A stretch of DNA of 64,000 nt from Actinopolymorpha cephalotaxi (GTDB taxonomy: Bacteria > Actinomycetota > Actinomycetes > Propionibacteriales > Actinopolymorphaceae). Shown here piece by piece: positions 24,340 through 33,066 of this stretch (the stretch's first letter is position 1; the number at the start of each line of letters is the position of its first letter). The DNA is taken from positions 3,618,850 to 3,682,849 of the forward strand of contig NZ_JACBZA010000001.1 in NCBI RefSeq assembly GCF_013408535.1, in the 5' to 3' direction. The translations under genes were made by a program, and so were the position numbers. Under the pieces are notes generated by a model. That model did not search any database and had not been told where the DNA came from. It saw nothing but the letters and a program-made list of their open reading frames with translations.

Positions 24340-24972
24340 CTACGCGCCGGCCGGGTCGGGCAGGTGGACCGCCAGCAGCGGGACCAGCTCGCGCAGCGCC
24401 CGGCCGCGGTGGCTCACCGCGTCCTTCTCCTCCCCCGACATCTGCGCGAACGTGCGGGTGCCGCCCTCGGGCACGAACAGCGGGTCGTAGCCGAACCCGC
24501 CGTCGGCGCGTGGCTCGGTGGCGACGGTGCCGGCGACCCGGCCCTCGACCACGTGCTCCTGGCCGCCGGGCAGGACCAGCGCCACACAGGCGACGAACGC
24601 CGCGCCCCGGCGCTGGGCGGGCACGTCGGCCAGCTGCGCCAGCAGCAACGCGTTGTTGCGGGCGTCGTCCTTGTCCACGCCCGACCACCGGGCCGAGAGC
24701 ACGCCCGGCATGCCGTTGAGCGCGTCGACGCACAGGCCGCTGTCGTCGGCGACCGCGGGCAACCCCGAATGGGCGAACGCGGCGCGGGCCTTCAGCAACG
24801 CGTTGCCGGCGAAGGTGGGCTCGGTCTCGGCGGGCTCGTCGTAGGAGGCCACGTCGTCCAGGCTGAGCACCTCGACGTCGGGTAGCTGGAGGCTCAGGAT
24901 CCGGTCGAGCTCGGCCAGCTTCTTGCGGTTGTGCGTGGCCAGCACGATCTGCCGCCGGGTGCCGTTGCCCAT
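24340..24972 (-). CDS. rdgB: XTP/dITP pyrophosphatase (RdgB/HAM1)
   Basis: 210 residues. LATHNRKKLAELDRIL is the substrate loop, EPTFAGNALLKARAAF and VADDSGLCVDALNGMPGVLSARWSG hold the metal-binding Glu/Asp residues, and GGFGYDPLFVP and SHRGRAL are conserved family motifs. It hydrolyses non-canonical purine triphosphates to keep them out of DNA. It is last in the murI-MBL-rph-rdgB run, starting 28 bases after rph. ATG 24972 is preferred; GTG 24993, with a GAGG site, is an alternative. Confidence 0.94.
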   Translation of the reverse strand: MGNGTRRQIVLATHNRKKLAELDRILSLQLPDVEVLSLDDVASYDEPAETEPTFAGNALLKARAAFAHSGLPAVADDSGLCVDALNGMPGVLSARWSGVDKDDARNNALLLAQLADVPAQRRGAAFVACVALVLPGGQEHVVEGRVAGTVATEPRADGGFGYDPLFVPEGGTRTFAQMSGEEKDAVSHRGRALRELVPLLAVHLPDPAGA

Positions 24973-25000
24973 GGCGGTTCCGGTCGCCGTCACCGCCGCC

Positions 25001-25753
25001 TCACCGCGCCGACCCGCCGGGCAGATCGAAGGCGAGCGCCTCCGACTGGGCTCGGGTGAGCTCGGCGCACCCGATGGCCGACAGCTCCAGCAGTCCGTCG
25101 AGCAGCTTGCGGTCGAACGGCTCCCGCTCGGCCGTGCCCTGCACCTCGACGTAGCGCCCGTCACCGGTCATCACGACGTTCATGTCGGTGTCGGCGCGGA
25201 CGTCCTCCTCGTAACACAGGTCGAGCATCGGCACACCACCCACGACACCCACCGACACCGCGCTCACCGAGTCGATCAGCGCCTGCCCCTTCAGCGCGCC
25301 CTTGCGCTCCAGGTGCCGCACCGCGTCGACCAGGGCGACGTAGGCCCCGGTGATCGCCGCGGTGCGGGTACCGCCGTCGGCCTGCAGCACGTCGCAGTCG
25401 AGCACGATGGTGTTCTCGCCCAGGGCGGCGTGGTCGATCACGGCCCGCAGGGAACGCCCGACCAGGCGGGAGATCTCCATCGTGCGGCCGCCGATCTTGC
25501 CCTTGACCGACTCACGCGCGCTGCGGGTGTTGGTCGCGCGGGGCAGCATGGCGTATTCGGCCGTGACCCAGCCCTCGCCGGAGTCGCGCCGCCAGCGGGG
25601 CACGCCCTCGGTGACGCTGGCCGCGCACAGGACCCGGGTGCGCCCGAACTCGACCAGGACCGACCCCTCGGCGTGGTCGAGCCAGCCCCGGGTGATCGAG
25701 ACCGGTCGCAACTGCTCGGCGGAACGGCCGTCAACTCTCGTCATGCTCGTCAT
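25001..25753 (-). CDS. rph: Ribonuclease PH
   Basis: 250 residues, full length. Family motifs: [32 protein letters not shown], the [18 protein letters not shown] segment, [23 protein letters not shown] and [20 protein letters not shown]. It trims tRNA 3' ends phosphorolytically. ATG 25753 sits seven bases after TAGGGT, so it probably has its own leaderless promoter inside the operon, in keeping with the 103-base gap after the metallo-hydrolase gene. Confidence 0.96.
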   Translation of the reverse strand: MTSMTRVDGRSAEQLRPVSITRGWLDHAEGSVLVEFGRTRVLCAASVTEGVPRWRRDSGEGWVTAEYAMLPRATNTRSARESVKGKIGGRTMEISRLVGRSLRAVIDHAALGENTIVLDCDVLQADGGTRTAAITGAYVALVDAVRHLERKGALKGQALIDSVSAVSVGVVGGVPMLDLCYEEDVRADTDMNVVMTGDGRYVEVQGTAEREPFDRKLLDGLLELSAIGCAELTRAQSEALAFDLPGGSAR

Positions 25754-25760
25754 GGGCCAG

Positions 25761-25766
25761 ACCCTA
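25761..25766 (-). promoter_or_regulatory. Leaderless -10 box of rph
   Basis: TAGGGT on the minus strand, then seven bases, then the rph ATG. Confidence 0.5.
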
Positions 25767-25856
25767 CCGACCCGGGCCGACAGTCTTCGCGGGCCGCGAC
25801 GCGCACGCTCCCGATGTCGCCCGGGCGCCGCCCGGGACGCAGCTCGGATGTCCGCC

Positions 25857-26618
25857 TCAGATGTCGTACACCGCGCCTGGCCTGGCCAGCTCCAGCGGGC
25901 CTGCGTAGGCGGCGCGGGCGTCGGTGAGCATCCGCTGCCCGTCGTACCACGGCGGGACGTGGGTCAGCACCAGCCGTCCCGCACCGGCCGCCTGGGCGTG
26001 CTCCCCCGCCTGCCGCCCGGTGAGGTGCAGGTCGGGCGGATTGTCCGCACCGTGCAGGAACGTCGCCTCGCTGAGCAGGAGGTCTGCGCCCGCGGCCAGC
26101 TCCGCGACCTCGGGACTCGGCCCGGTGTCGCCGGTGTAGACCAGCGACCGGCCGTCGTGGTCCAGCCGCACGGCGTACGCCTCGACCGGGTGCCGCGCCG
26201 GGGCCACCGACACCACGAACGGTCCGATCTTGGTCGGCTCGACGTCCACCCAGGCACGGAAGTCGAAGACGTCCCGCATCCCCGGGTCCAGCGGCAGGCC
26301 GTACATCACCGCCAGCCGGTCGGCGGTGCCGTACGGCCCGTAGACCGGCACCCGGCCGCGGCGGCCGCGCGGGTGGTAGCGGCAGGCGACGTAGTAGGAA
26401 CACAGGTCGACGCAGTGGTCGGGATGCAGGTGCGTCACCCCCACGGCGTCCACGTCGTAGTCGGGGACGTACCGCTGCAGGGCACCGAACGCGCCGTTGC
26501 CCAGGTCCAGGACGAGCCGGAACGTACGCCCCTCGTGCGGCGCCTCCACGAGGTAACCGGACGCGGGCGAGCCCGGCCCGGGAAACGAACCCGAACACCC
26601 CAGAACGGTGAGCCTCAC
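25857..26618 (-). CDS. Metallo-beta-lactamase-fold hydrolase, Rv1339-like phosphodiesterase
   Basis: 253 residues. The metal site [11 protein letters not shown] (residues 62-72), YTGDTGPS (161-168) and the terminal LTHVPPWYD (218-226) are conserved, giving a dinuclear MBL hydrolase. Position between murI and rph equals M. tuberculosis Rv1339, reported as an atypical class II cAMP phosphodiesterase; by synteny this protein may share that role. GTG 26618 overlaps the murI stop by four bases (GTGA). The longer open frame upstream is only a shadow of murI. Confidence 0.88.
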   Translation of the reverse strand: MRLTVLGCSGSFPGPGSPASGYLVEAPHEGRTFRLVLDLGNGAFGALQRYVPDYDVDAVGVTHLHPDHCVDLCSYYVACRYHPRGRRGRVPVYGPYGTADRLAVMYGLPLDPGMRDVFDFRAWVDVEPTKIGPFVVSVAPARHPVEAYAVRLDHDGRSLVYTGDTGPSPEVAELAAGADLLLSEATFLHGADNPPDLHLTGRQAGEHAQAAGAGRLVLTHVPPWYDGQRMLTDARAAYAGPLELARPGAVYDI

Positions 26619-27409
26619 GCCATCTCCTCCACGAACGTGATCTCCGGTCCCAGGAACCGCCCCCCGATCTGCATGAAGGCGTCCGGGTCGCCGGTGGTCA
26701 GGAATCGGTGCCGCGGCGGCGCCAGCTCCGGGCTGCGTTCGCCGCCGCTGCGGACCAGCTTCGCGAAGACGTCCTTCGCGGTCTCCTCCGCGCTGGACAC
26801 CAGCGTGACCTCCGGTCCCATGACGTAGGAGATCACGCCCGTGAGCAGGGGGTAGTGCGTGCAGCCCAGGACGAGAGTGTCGATTCCGGCCTTGGTCAGC
26901 GGGTCGAGGTAGTCGTGCGCCACGGCCAGCAGCTCCGGGCCGGCGGTGAGGCCGCGTTCGACGAACTCCACGAACCGCGGGCAGGCCTGGGTGTGCAGGG
27001 TGATGTGCGGCGCCGCCGCGAACGCGTCGTCGTACGCCAGCGACGTCGCGGTCGCCCGGGTGCAGATCACCCCCACCTGGCCGGACCTGGTGGCGGCCAC
27101 CGCCCTCCGGGCCGCCGGGAAGATCACCTCGACGACGGGTACGGAGTAGCGCTCGCGGGCGTCGCGGAGCACGGCGGCGCTGGCGGAGTTGCAGGCGATG
27201 ACGAGCAGCTTGACGCCCTGGTCGACCAGATGGTCCAGGCACTCCAGGGCGTATTTGCGTACGTCGGCGATGCTCTTCTGGCCGTAGGGGTACCGCGCGG
27301 TGTCGGCGAGATAGAGAACGGGTTCGTGCGGGAGCTGGTCGAGCAGGGCGCGGGCCACGGTGAGCCCACCGAACCCGGAGTCGAAGATCCCGATCGGCGC
27401 ATCTGACAC
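26615..27409 (-). CDS. murI: Glutamate racemase
   Basis: 264 residues. [17 protein letters not shown] opens the protein; the catalytic cysteines are Cys73 in VIACNSASA and Cys183 in LGCTHYPLL, and YPYGQKS is the substrate segment. It supplies D-glutamate for peptidoglycan. GTG 27409 is set by the conserved N-terminus and by TAGGCT seven bases upstream, a leaderless arrangement; the 47-codon upstream extension is rejected. It is translationally coupled to the MBL gene. Confidence 0.95.
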   Translation of the reverse strand: MSDAPIGIFDSGFGGLTVARALLDQLPHEPVLYLADTARYPYGQKSIADVRKYALECLDHLVDQGVKLLVIACNSASAAVLRDARERYSVPVVEVIFPAARRAVAATRSGQVGVICTRATATSLAYDDAFAAAPHITLHTQACPRFVEFVERGLTAGPELLAVAHDYLDPLTKAGIDTLVLGCTHYPLLTGVISYVMGPEVTLVSSAEETAKDVFAKLVRSGGERSPELAPPRHRFLTTGDPDAFMQIGGRFLGPEITFVEEMA

Positions 27410-27416
27410 GGCCGTC

Positions 27417-27422
27417 AGCCTA
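27417..27422 (-). promoter_or_regulatory. Leaderless -10 box of murI
   Basis: TAGGCT on the minus strand, then seven bases, then GTG 27409. The same box and spacing precede pncB. Confidence 0.5.
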
Positions 27423-27869
27423 CGGGGCGAACCCGACAGGCGTTCGAAGAGTGACCGGAGGTGTGACGTGAGTACCCGGCTGCGTAGGCGGACGTGTACG
27501 CAGACGTGTCCGGAGACGGAAACGAAGATCGGCACGGGTGTGTCCGGCACCGGGGTGCGGCTCGCCCCCCGCGAGCGCGCACCCTGGCGCCGGACACCCC
27601 CGACAGCACCCCACCATCGGCGACACCGAGCACCGTCGCGCCGACCGGGCCGGACCCCCCTCCGGACCTGCCGACGCGCGCTCCACCCCTGGCCTCCTGT
27701 GCTCGGCGCCCCCCGAGTTTCCCCGTGGTCGCCGTCCCGGGCGCGTCATGTGGCAGACCCCCGAGGCCGATGGGTGGTTGCAGCCGGATTCAGGCAGTTT
27801 CACCTTTTTCCGGCCCGAACGCCGTACAGAGCGCGGCCCGGCGTGAGCTGGAGCGCAGGACACGCTGCT
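27423..27869. other. 447-base gap where relatives carry a rhomboid protease gene
   Basis: In M. tuberculosis a rhomboid-family gene (Rv1337) lies between cysM and murI. Here the interval is Arg/Pro-rich in every frame, without hydrophobic helices or a GxSG motif, so no rhomboid remnant is recognisable. Nothing else is seen. Confidence 0.5.
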
Positions 27870-29106
<1,237 letters not shown>

Positions 29107-29195
29107 CGGTACGTGCTCCTTCGGTCGTGTCTCGTCGCGAGGGTCTGGCTGATCTGTCGGGCTGCTGCTCTCAACACGCGCGCCGGCGCGGAGAT

Positions 29196-29244
29196 TCCTC
29201 GGAGCTCCGAAAGGGGTCCGGGGGATCCGAGGAGGATCCGAGGA
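29196..29244 (-). promoter_or_regulatory. Candidate attenuator with competing hairpins upstream of cysO
   Basis: On the transcript, TCCTCGGA occurs twice (29244-29237 and 29233-29226, part of an 11-base tandem repeat). A single complementary TCCGAGGA follows (29203-29196). Only one of the two copies can pair at a time, the arrangement expected of an attenuation switch. It lies between the short peptide stop and the cysO start. Confidence 0.4.
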
Positions 29245-29283
29245 GATCCACACGGGATCAGAGGAGAGGACGTGCGGGCAGGC

Positions 29284-29346
29284 TCAGGCGGGCGAACAGT
29301 CGTAGACCAGCGCCGGCGCCGAGTGGGCGAGCAGGAAGAGCTCCAC
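29284..29346 (-). CDS. Putative 20-residue leader peptide with a near-terminal cysteine
   Basis: GTG 29346 to TGA 29284 encodes a peptide reading VELFLLAHSAPALVYDC and then three more residues. The GTG lies seven bases after TAAGCT (29359-29354), the same leaderless pattern as pncB, murI and rph. The Cys codon is fourth from the end. It sits in an otherwise unexplained 346-base gap between mec and cysO. A role in sensing cysteinyl-tRNA is an inference. Confidence 0.4.
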   Translation of the reverse strand: MELFLLAHSAPALVYDCSPA

Positions 29347-29353
29347 GCCGCTC

Positions 29354-29359
29354 AGCTTA
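29354..29359 (-). promoter_or_regulatory. Leaderless -10 box of the cysO leader peptide
   Basis: TAAGCT on the minus strand, seven bases ahead of GTG 29346. Confidence 0.4.
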
Positions 29360-29452
29360 CGGGCCTGCCGGTGGGGCGGAGCCGCCCGGTTTCGCCCAGC
29401 ACCGGCATCCGGGGCGAGGTGTCCTGAACCGGACCCGGAACCGGGGGCGCGG

Positions 29453-29908
29453 TCAGGCGGTGCGGCCGGGCTCGGGGTCACGGTCGTACGCCGGGACCAC
29501 CCGGACCTCCTCCTCGGTGACCTTGCCGTCCACGATCCGGTACGACCGGAACTCCACCGGGCCCTCGTCCGACCCGCACTCCCGGGTCGACACCAGCACG
29601 TAGTGCGCCTGCGGCTCCGAGGCGTAGCCGATGTCCGTACGGGACGGATAGGCCTCGGTGGCGGTGTGCGAGTGGTAGATCACCACCGGTTCCTCGTCCC
29701 GGTCGTCCATGTCCCGCCAGACCCGGAACTGCTCCTGCGGGTCGAACTGGAAGAACGTCGGGGAGCGCTCGGCGTTGATCATCGCCACGTAGCGCTCGGG
29801 CCGGTCCGAACCGATCGGTCCGGCGACGACGCCACAGGCCTCGTCGGGGTGGTCGGCACGCGCATGGGCGACGATCGCGTCGCGGGTCTCCTGGTCGATC
29901 GTGAGCAC
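29453..29908 (-). CDS. mec: CysO-cysteine peptidase (JAMM/M67 metalloprotease)
   Basis: 151 residues. The JAMM zinc site is complete: Glu23 in DEACGVV, then His79-Ser80-His81 and, after seven residues, Ser89 and Asp92 (HSHTATEAYPSRTD). It releases cysteine from CysO-cysteine by cutting after the Gly-Gly of CysO, so with cysO and cysM downstream it completes the phosphoserine route to cysteine. The start is GTG 29908. The six-copy tandem repeat at 29943-30030 lies directly upstream. Confidence 0.93.
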   Translation of the reverse strand: MLTIDQETRDAIVAHARADHPDEACGVVAGPIGSDRPERYVAMINAERSPTFFQFDPQEQFRVWRDMDDRDEEPVVIYHSHTATEAYPSRTDIGYASEPQAHYVLVSTRECGSDEGPVEFRSYRIVDGKVTEEEVRVVPAYDRDPEPGRTA

Positions 29909-29942
29909 GGGCCCGAGCCTACCGAGTGGTCACTGCACCGTT

Positions 29943-30030
29943 CCGGTCACCACAGGGCCGGTCACACAGGGCCGGTCACCACAGGGCCGGTCACACAGGG
30001 CCGGTCACCACAGGGCCGGTCACCACAGGG
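29943..30030. repeat. Six tandem copies of a 14/15-base unit
   Basis: CCGGTCACCACAGGG alternates with the one-base-shorter CCGGTCACACAGGG in the order 15-14-15-14-15-15. The last unit (30016-30030) contains the TGA stop of the DUF2017 gene, so the array begins inside coding sequence and fills the space before mec. Confidence 0.95.
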
Positions 30031-30580
30031 CGGAGACCAGGGACTCCTGCAGCCAGCCCAGCCAGACGTACACGCCGTACACCTGCCGGCGGCGGTCCTC
30101 CTCGGGCAGCGACGCCCAGCGGTCCTCGTCGTCCTCCTCCACCCCGAGCCGGGTGCCGAGGGCGAGCCGCAGGTCGGTGAGGGTACGCAGCCAGCACTGC
30201 GCCTCCTCGGCGTTCAGCGAGACCGTCACCTGGTCGGAGAACTCCGGGTCGCCCAGCGACTCGAGCACGGTCTCGGCGCTCTTCACCTTGCCGTCGCGCA
30301 GGCCGAACTCGGTGAACCGCCGGAAGTCGCCGGCCGCCTCCTCGTCGTCCGCGTAGGCGGTGGGGAACAGCCGCGCGAGCACCTCGTCCTCGGGCGGCTC
30401 GGTCGATCCGAGGTGCCCGACCAGTGCCGCGAGGGAGTCCTCGGGTGGCGGGGCCGAGATCGGCGTCTCGCTGCGTACCAGCTCGACCAGCTCACCGATC
30501 AGCCCGCGGACGAGCTGCACCTCCTCGGCCGCGAGGGTCGCGGTGATCACCCCGCGCCGGGACCGGAAGCCACTGGTCAT
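30020..30580 (-). CDS. DUF2017-family protein
   Basis: 186 residues, soluble and mostly helical: [38 protein letters not shown] and [17 protein letters not shown] are the conserved stretches. It corresponds by position to M. tuberculosis Rv1332 between clpS and mec. Function is unknown; the constant link to clpS suggests a role with Clp proteolysis. ATG 30580 overlaps the clpS stop (ATGA). Its own stop lies in the tandem repeat array. Confidence 0.88.
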   Translation of the reverse strand: MTSGFRSRRGVITATLAAEEVQLVRGLIGELVELVRSETPISAPPPEDSLAALVGHLGSTEPPEDEVLARLFPTAYADDEEAAGDFRRFTEFGLRDGKVKSAETVLESLGDPEFSDQVTVSLNAEEAQCWLRTLTDLRLALGTRLGVEEDDEDRWASLPEEDRRRQVYGVYVWLGWLQESLVSALW

Positions 30581-30927
30581 ACGTCGCCGCTCTTTCCGTC
30601 GCCGCCTCTGCCGCCTCTGCCACCCTTGCCGCTCTTCTCCAGCGTGGCCCACAGACCGTAGGAGTGCATGGCCTCGACGTCGCGTTCCATCTCCTCGCGC
30701 GAACCGCTGGACACGATGGCCTTCCCCCGCTTGTGGACGTCCATCATGAGCTTCTCGGCCTTCTTGCGCGGGTAGCTGAAGTAGGTCTGGAAGACGTAGG
30801 TGACGTACGACATGAGGTTGATCGGGTCGTTCCAGACGATCGTGATCCACGGCGTGTCCGGAAGGACGACGTCGTCGGTCTCGGGGCGCTCGAGCTCCAC
30901 AGGTGCGGTACCGCTCACAGGTCCCAT
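30577..30927 (-). CDS. clpS: ATP-dependent Clp protease adaptor ClpS
   Basis: 116 residues. [21 protein letters not shown] carries the N-degron-binding pocket residues (the Asn-Asp pair and the following Met), and [36 protein letters not shown] is the helical half. It delivers N-end-rule substrates to ClpC/ClpA. A Gly/Lys-rich tail (about 98-113) is extra. ATG 30927 heads the operon clpS-DUF2017-mec-cysO-cysM and is divergent from pncB. Confidence 0.94.
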   Translation of the reverse strand: MGPVSGTAPVELERPETDDVVLPDTPWITIVWNDPINLMSYVTYVFQTYFSYPRKKAEKLMMDVHKRGKAIVSSGSREEMERDVEAMHSYGLWATLEKSGKGGRGGRGGDGKSGDV

Positions 30928-31005
30928 CGTGGCATCCGGCGGCCGGACCGTTCGGCACGCACCCCCCGAAAATCGTGCAGTCCGCCACCGAAGGAGCGGC
31001 GGGTC

Positions 31006-31011
31006 TAGGCT
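31006..31011 (+). promoter_or_regulatory. Leaderless -10 box of pncB
   Basis: TAGGCT, then seven bases, then ATG 31019. It is identical in sequence and spacing to the murI box. Confidence 0.5.
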
Positions 31012-31018
31012 TCGGGCC

Positions 31019-32464
31019 ATGGACGCGGCGCCCGAGGCCTTTCCTCCCGCAGTGCCCACCGGGTCCGACACCGGGTCCGACACCGGGCCGACCACCGCAC
31101 TGCTGACCGACCAGTACGAACTCACCATGCTGCGCGCCGCGCTCGCCGACGGCACCGCGCACCGGCGGGCGGTGTTCGAGGTGTTCGCCCGCCGGCTGCC
31201 GCACGGGCGGCGGTACGGCGTGGTCGCGGGCACCGGCCGGCTACTGGACGCACTGGAGCGGTTCCGCTTCGACGAGGAGACGGTCGTCTTCCTGCGCAGG
31301 CGGGGCATCGTGGACGACCTCACCGCCGACTGGCTGCGCGACTATCGCTTCCGGGGCGACATCTGGGGCTACGCCGAGGGCGAGTGCTACTTCCCCGGAT
31401 CGCCGATCCTGGTGGTCGAGGGGACCTTCGCCGAGGCGGTCCTGCTGGAGACGCTCGTACTCTCCGTCTACAACCACGACAGCGCGATCGCCTCGGCGGC
31501 GTCCCGGATGACCGCCGCCGCCGGGAGCCGCCCGATCGTGGAGATGGGATCCCGGCGCACTCACGAGCGCGCGGCCGTGGCGTCGGCCCGGGCGGCCTAC
31601 GTCGCGGGGTTCGCCAGCACCTCCAACCTCGCCGCCGGCCGCTGCTACGACCTGCCGACCGGTGGCACCAGCGCGCACGCGTTCACCCTGCTGCACGACT
31701 CCGAGGAGGAGGCGTTCGCCGCGCAGGTCGCCGCACTCGGCGTGGACACCACGCTGCTGGTGGACACCTTCGGCGTACGGGAGGCGGTGCGGACCGCGGT
31801 CGAGGTGGCCGGTCCCGGGCTGGGCGCGGTCCGGATCGACTCCGGTGACCTCGCCGTCCTCGCCCACGACGTACGCGCCGAACTCGACGCGCTCGGCGCC
31901 ACCAACACCCGCATCCTGGTCAGCGGCGACCTGGACGAGTACGCCATCGCCGGCCTGGTCGCCGCCCCCGTCGACCGGTACGGCGTCGGCACAGCCCTGG
32001 TCGTCGGCAGTGGGCACCCCACCGCCGAACTCGTCTACAAGCTGGTCGCCCGCTCCGTCGGCCCCGAGCCCGACTCGCCGATGGAGGGCGTGGCAAAGCT
32101 GTCCACGGGGAAGCCCACCCACAAGGGACGCAAGTGGGCACACCGCCGGCTGGAGGACGGGACCGCCGTCGCCGAGGTGGTGTGCACGCACCCCGAGTGC
32201 ACGGTCGACGGCGGCCGCCCGCTGCTGGTCCCGCTGGTCACCGAGGGGAAGATCGTCGGCCGGGAGCCGATCGCCGCGGCCCGCGAGCGCCACCTGCGGT
32301 CCCGGGCGGAGCTGCCGCCGACCGCGCTGAAGCTGTCGCGGGGGGAGCCGGTGCTGCCGACGACGTACGACGACGCCGAGCACGCGGGGCACGCCGAGCA
32401 CAGGGAGCACTCCGAGCACCCGGGGCCGACCGGGGACACCAGCCGCCAAGGAGGAACACGATGA
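31019..32464 (+). CDS. pncB: Nicotinate phosphoribosyltransferase
   Basis: 481 residues. [18 protein letters not shown] at the N-terminus, FEVFARRLP, the central [23 protein letters not shown] with the catalytic-region His, [15 protein letters not shown] and VGTALV mark a type II PncB. It forms nicotinate mononucleotide in NAD salvage. The last ~45 residues (Glu/His/Gly-rich) are not conserved. ATG 31019 follows a leaderless promoter. Its stop overlaps the pncA start (ATGA). The divergent clpS repeats the Rv1330c/Rv1331 order. Confidence 0.95.
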   Translation: MDAAPEAFPPAVPTGSDTGSDTGPTTALLTDQYELTMLRAALADGTAHRRAVFEVFARRLPHGRRYGVVAGTGRLLDALERFRFDEETVVFLRRRGIVDDLTADWLRDYRFRGDIWGYAEGECYFPGSPILVVEGTFAEAVLLETLVLSVYNHDSAIASAASRMTAAAGSRPIVEMGSRRTHERAAVASARAAYVAGFASTSNLAAGRCYDLPTGGTSAHAFTLLHDSEEEAFAAQVAALGVDTTLLVDTFGVREAVRTAVEVAGPGLGAVRIDSGDLAVLAHDVRAELDALGATNTRILVSGDLDEYAIAGLVAAPVDRYGVGTALVVGSGHPTAELVYKLVARSVGPEPDSPMEGVAKLSTGKPTHKGRKWAHRRLEDGTAVAEVVCTHPECTVDGGRPLLVPLVTEGKIVGREPIAAARERHLRSRAELPPTALKLSRGEPVLPTTYDDAEHAGHAEHREHSEHPGPTGDTSRQGGTR

Positions 32465-33057
32465 GCCATGCGCTGATCGTCGTGGACGTGCAGAACGACT
32501 TCTGTGAGGGCGGCAGTCTCGGCGTGAAGGGCGGCGCCGAGATCGCCTTCAAGCTGGGCGAGATCCTGCACACCTGGCAGCAGGCCGACCAGCGGGACAA
32601 GGCCTACGACTACGTCGTGGCCGTTCGCGACCACCACGTCGACCCGGGCCCGCACTTCTCCGCCCAGCCCGACTACCGCGACTCCTGGCCGCCGCACTGT
32701 GTCGCCGGCACCGACGGCGCGGGCTTCCACCCCAACCTCGACCCGCAGCCCTTCGACGCGGTCTTCGACAAGGGCGAGCACGGCGCGGCGTACTCCGGCT
32801 TCGAGGGCAAGGCCAAGAACGGCGTGATGCTGGCCGACTGGCTGCGCGACCACGACGTCACCGAGGTGGACATCGCCGGGCTGACCACCGAGTACTGCGT
32901 ACGGCTGACCGCGCTCGACGCGACCAAGCAGGGCATCAGCGCGCGCGTGCTGCTGGACCTCACCGCCGGGCTGACCGCCGAGATGACCCGGGCCGCCGTG
33001 GAGGAGATGCGCGCCGCGGGGTGTGAGCTGGTGGGCGCCCCGATCGTCCGCGAGTAG
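32461..33057 (+). CDS. pncA: Nicotinamidase
   Basis: 198 residues. The catalytic triad is visible: Asp9 (VVDVQNDF), Lys104 (FDKGEHGAAYSGF) and Cys146 (LTTEYCVRLTALDA). Metal ligands are Asp57, His59 and His65 in RDHHVDPGPHF. It deamidates nicotinamide to nicotinate, the substrate of the overlapping pncB product, so the two genes form a compact salvage module. It would also be expected to activate pyrazinamide. Confidence 0.95.
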   Translation: MSHALIVVDVQNDFCEGGSLGVKGGAEIAFKLGEILHTWQQADQRDKAYDYVVAVRDHHVDPGPHFSAQPDYRDSWPPHCVAGTDGAGFHPNLDPQPFDAVFDKGEHGAAYSGFEGKAKNGVMLADWLRDHDVTEVDIAGLTTEYCVRLTALDATKQGISARVLLDLTAGLTAEMTRAAVEEMRAAGCELVGAPIVRE

Positions 33058-33066
33058 CCTCGCGCC

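Noticed and set aside
29943-30030. Possible CRISPR array
   Set aside because: Units are contiguous, 14-15 bases, with no spacers and no cas genes; it is a plain tandem repeat.
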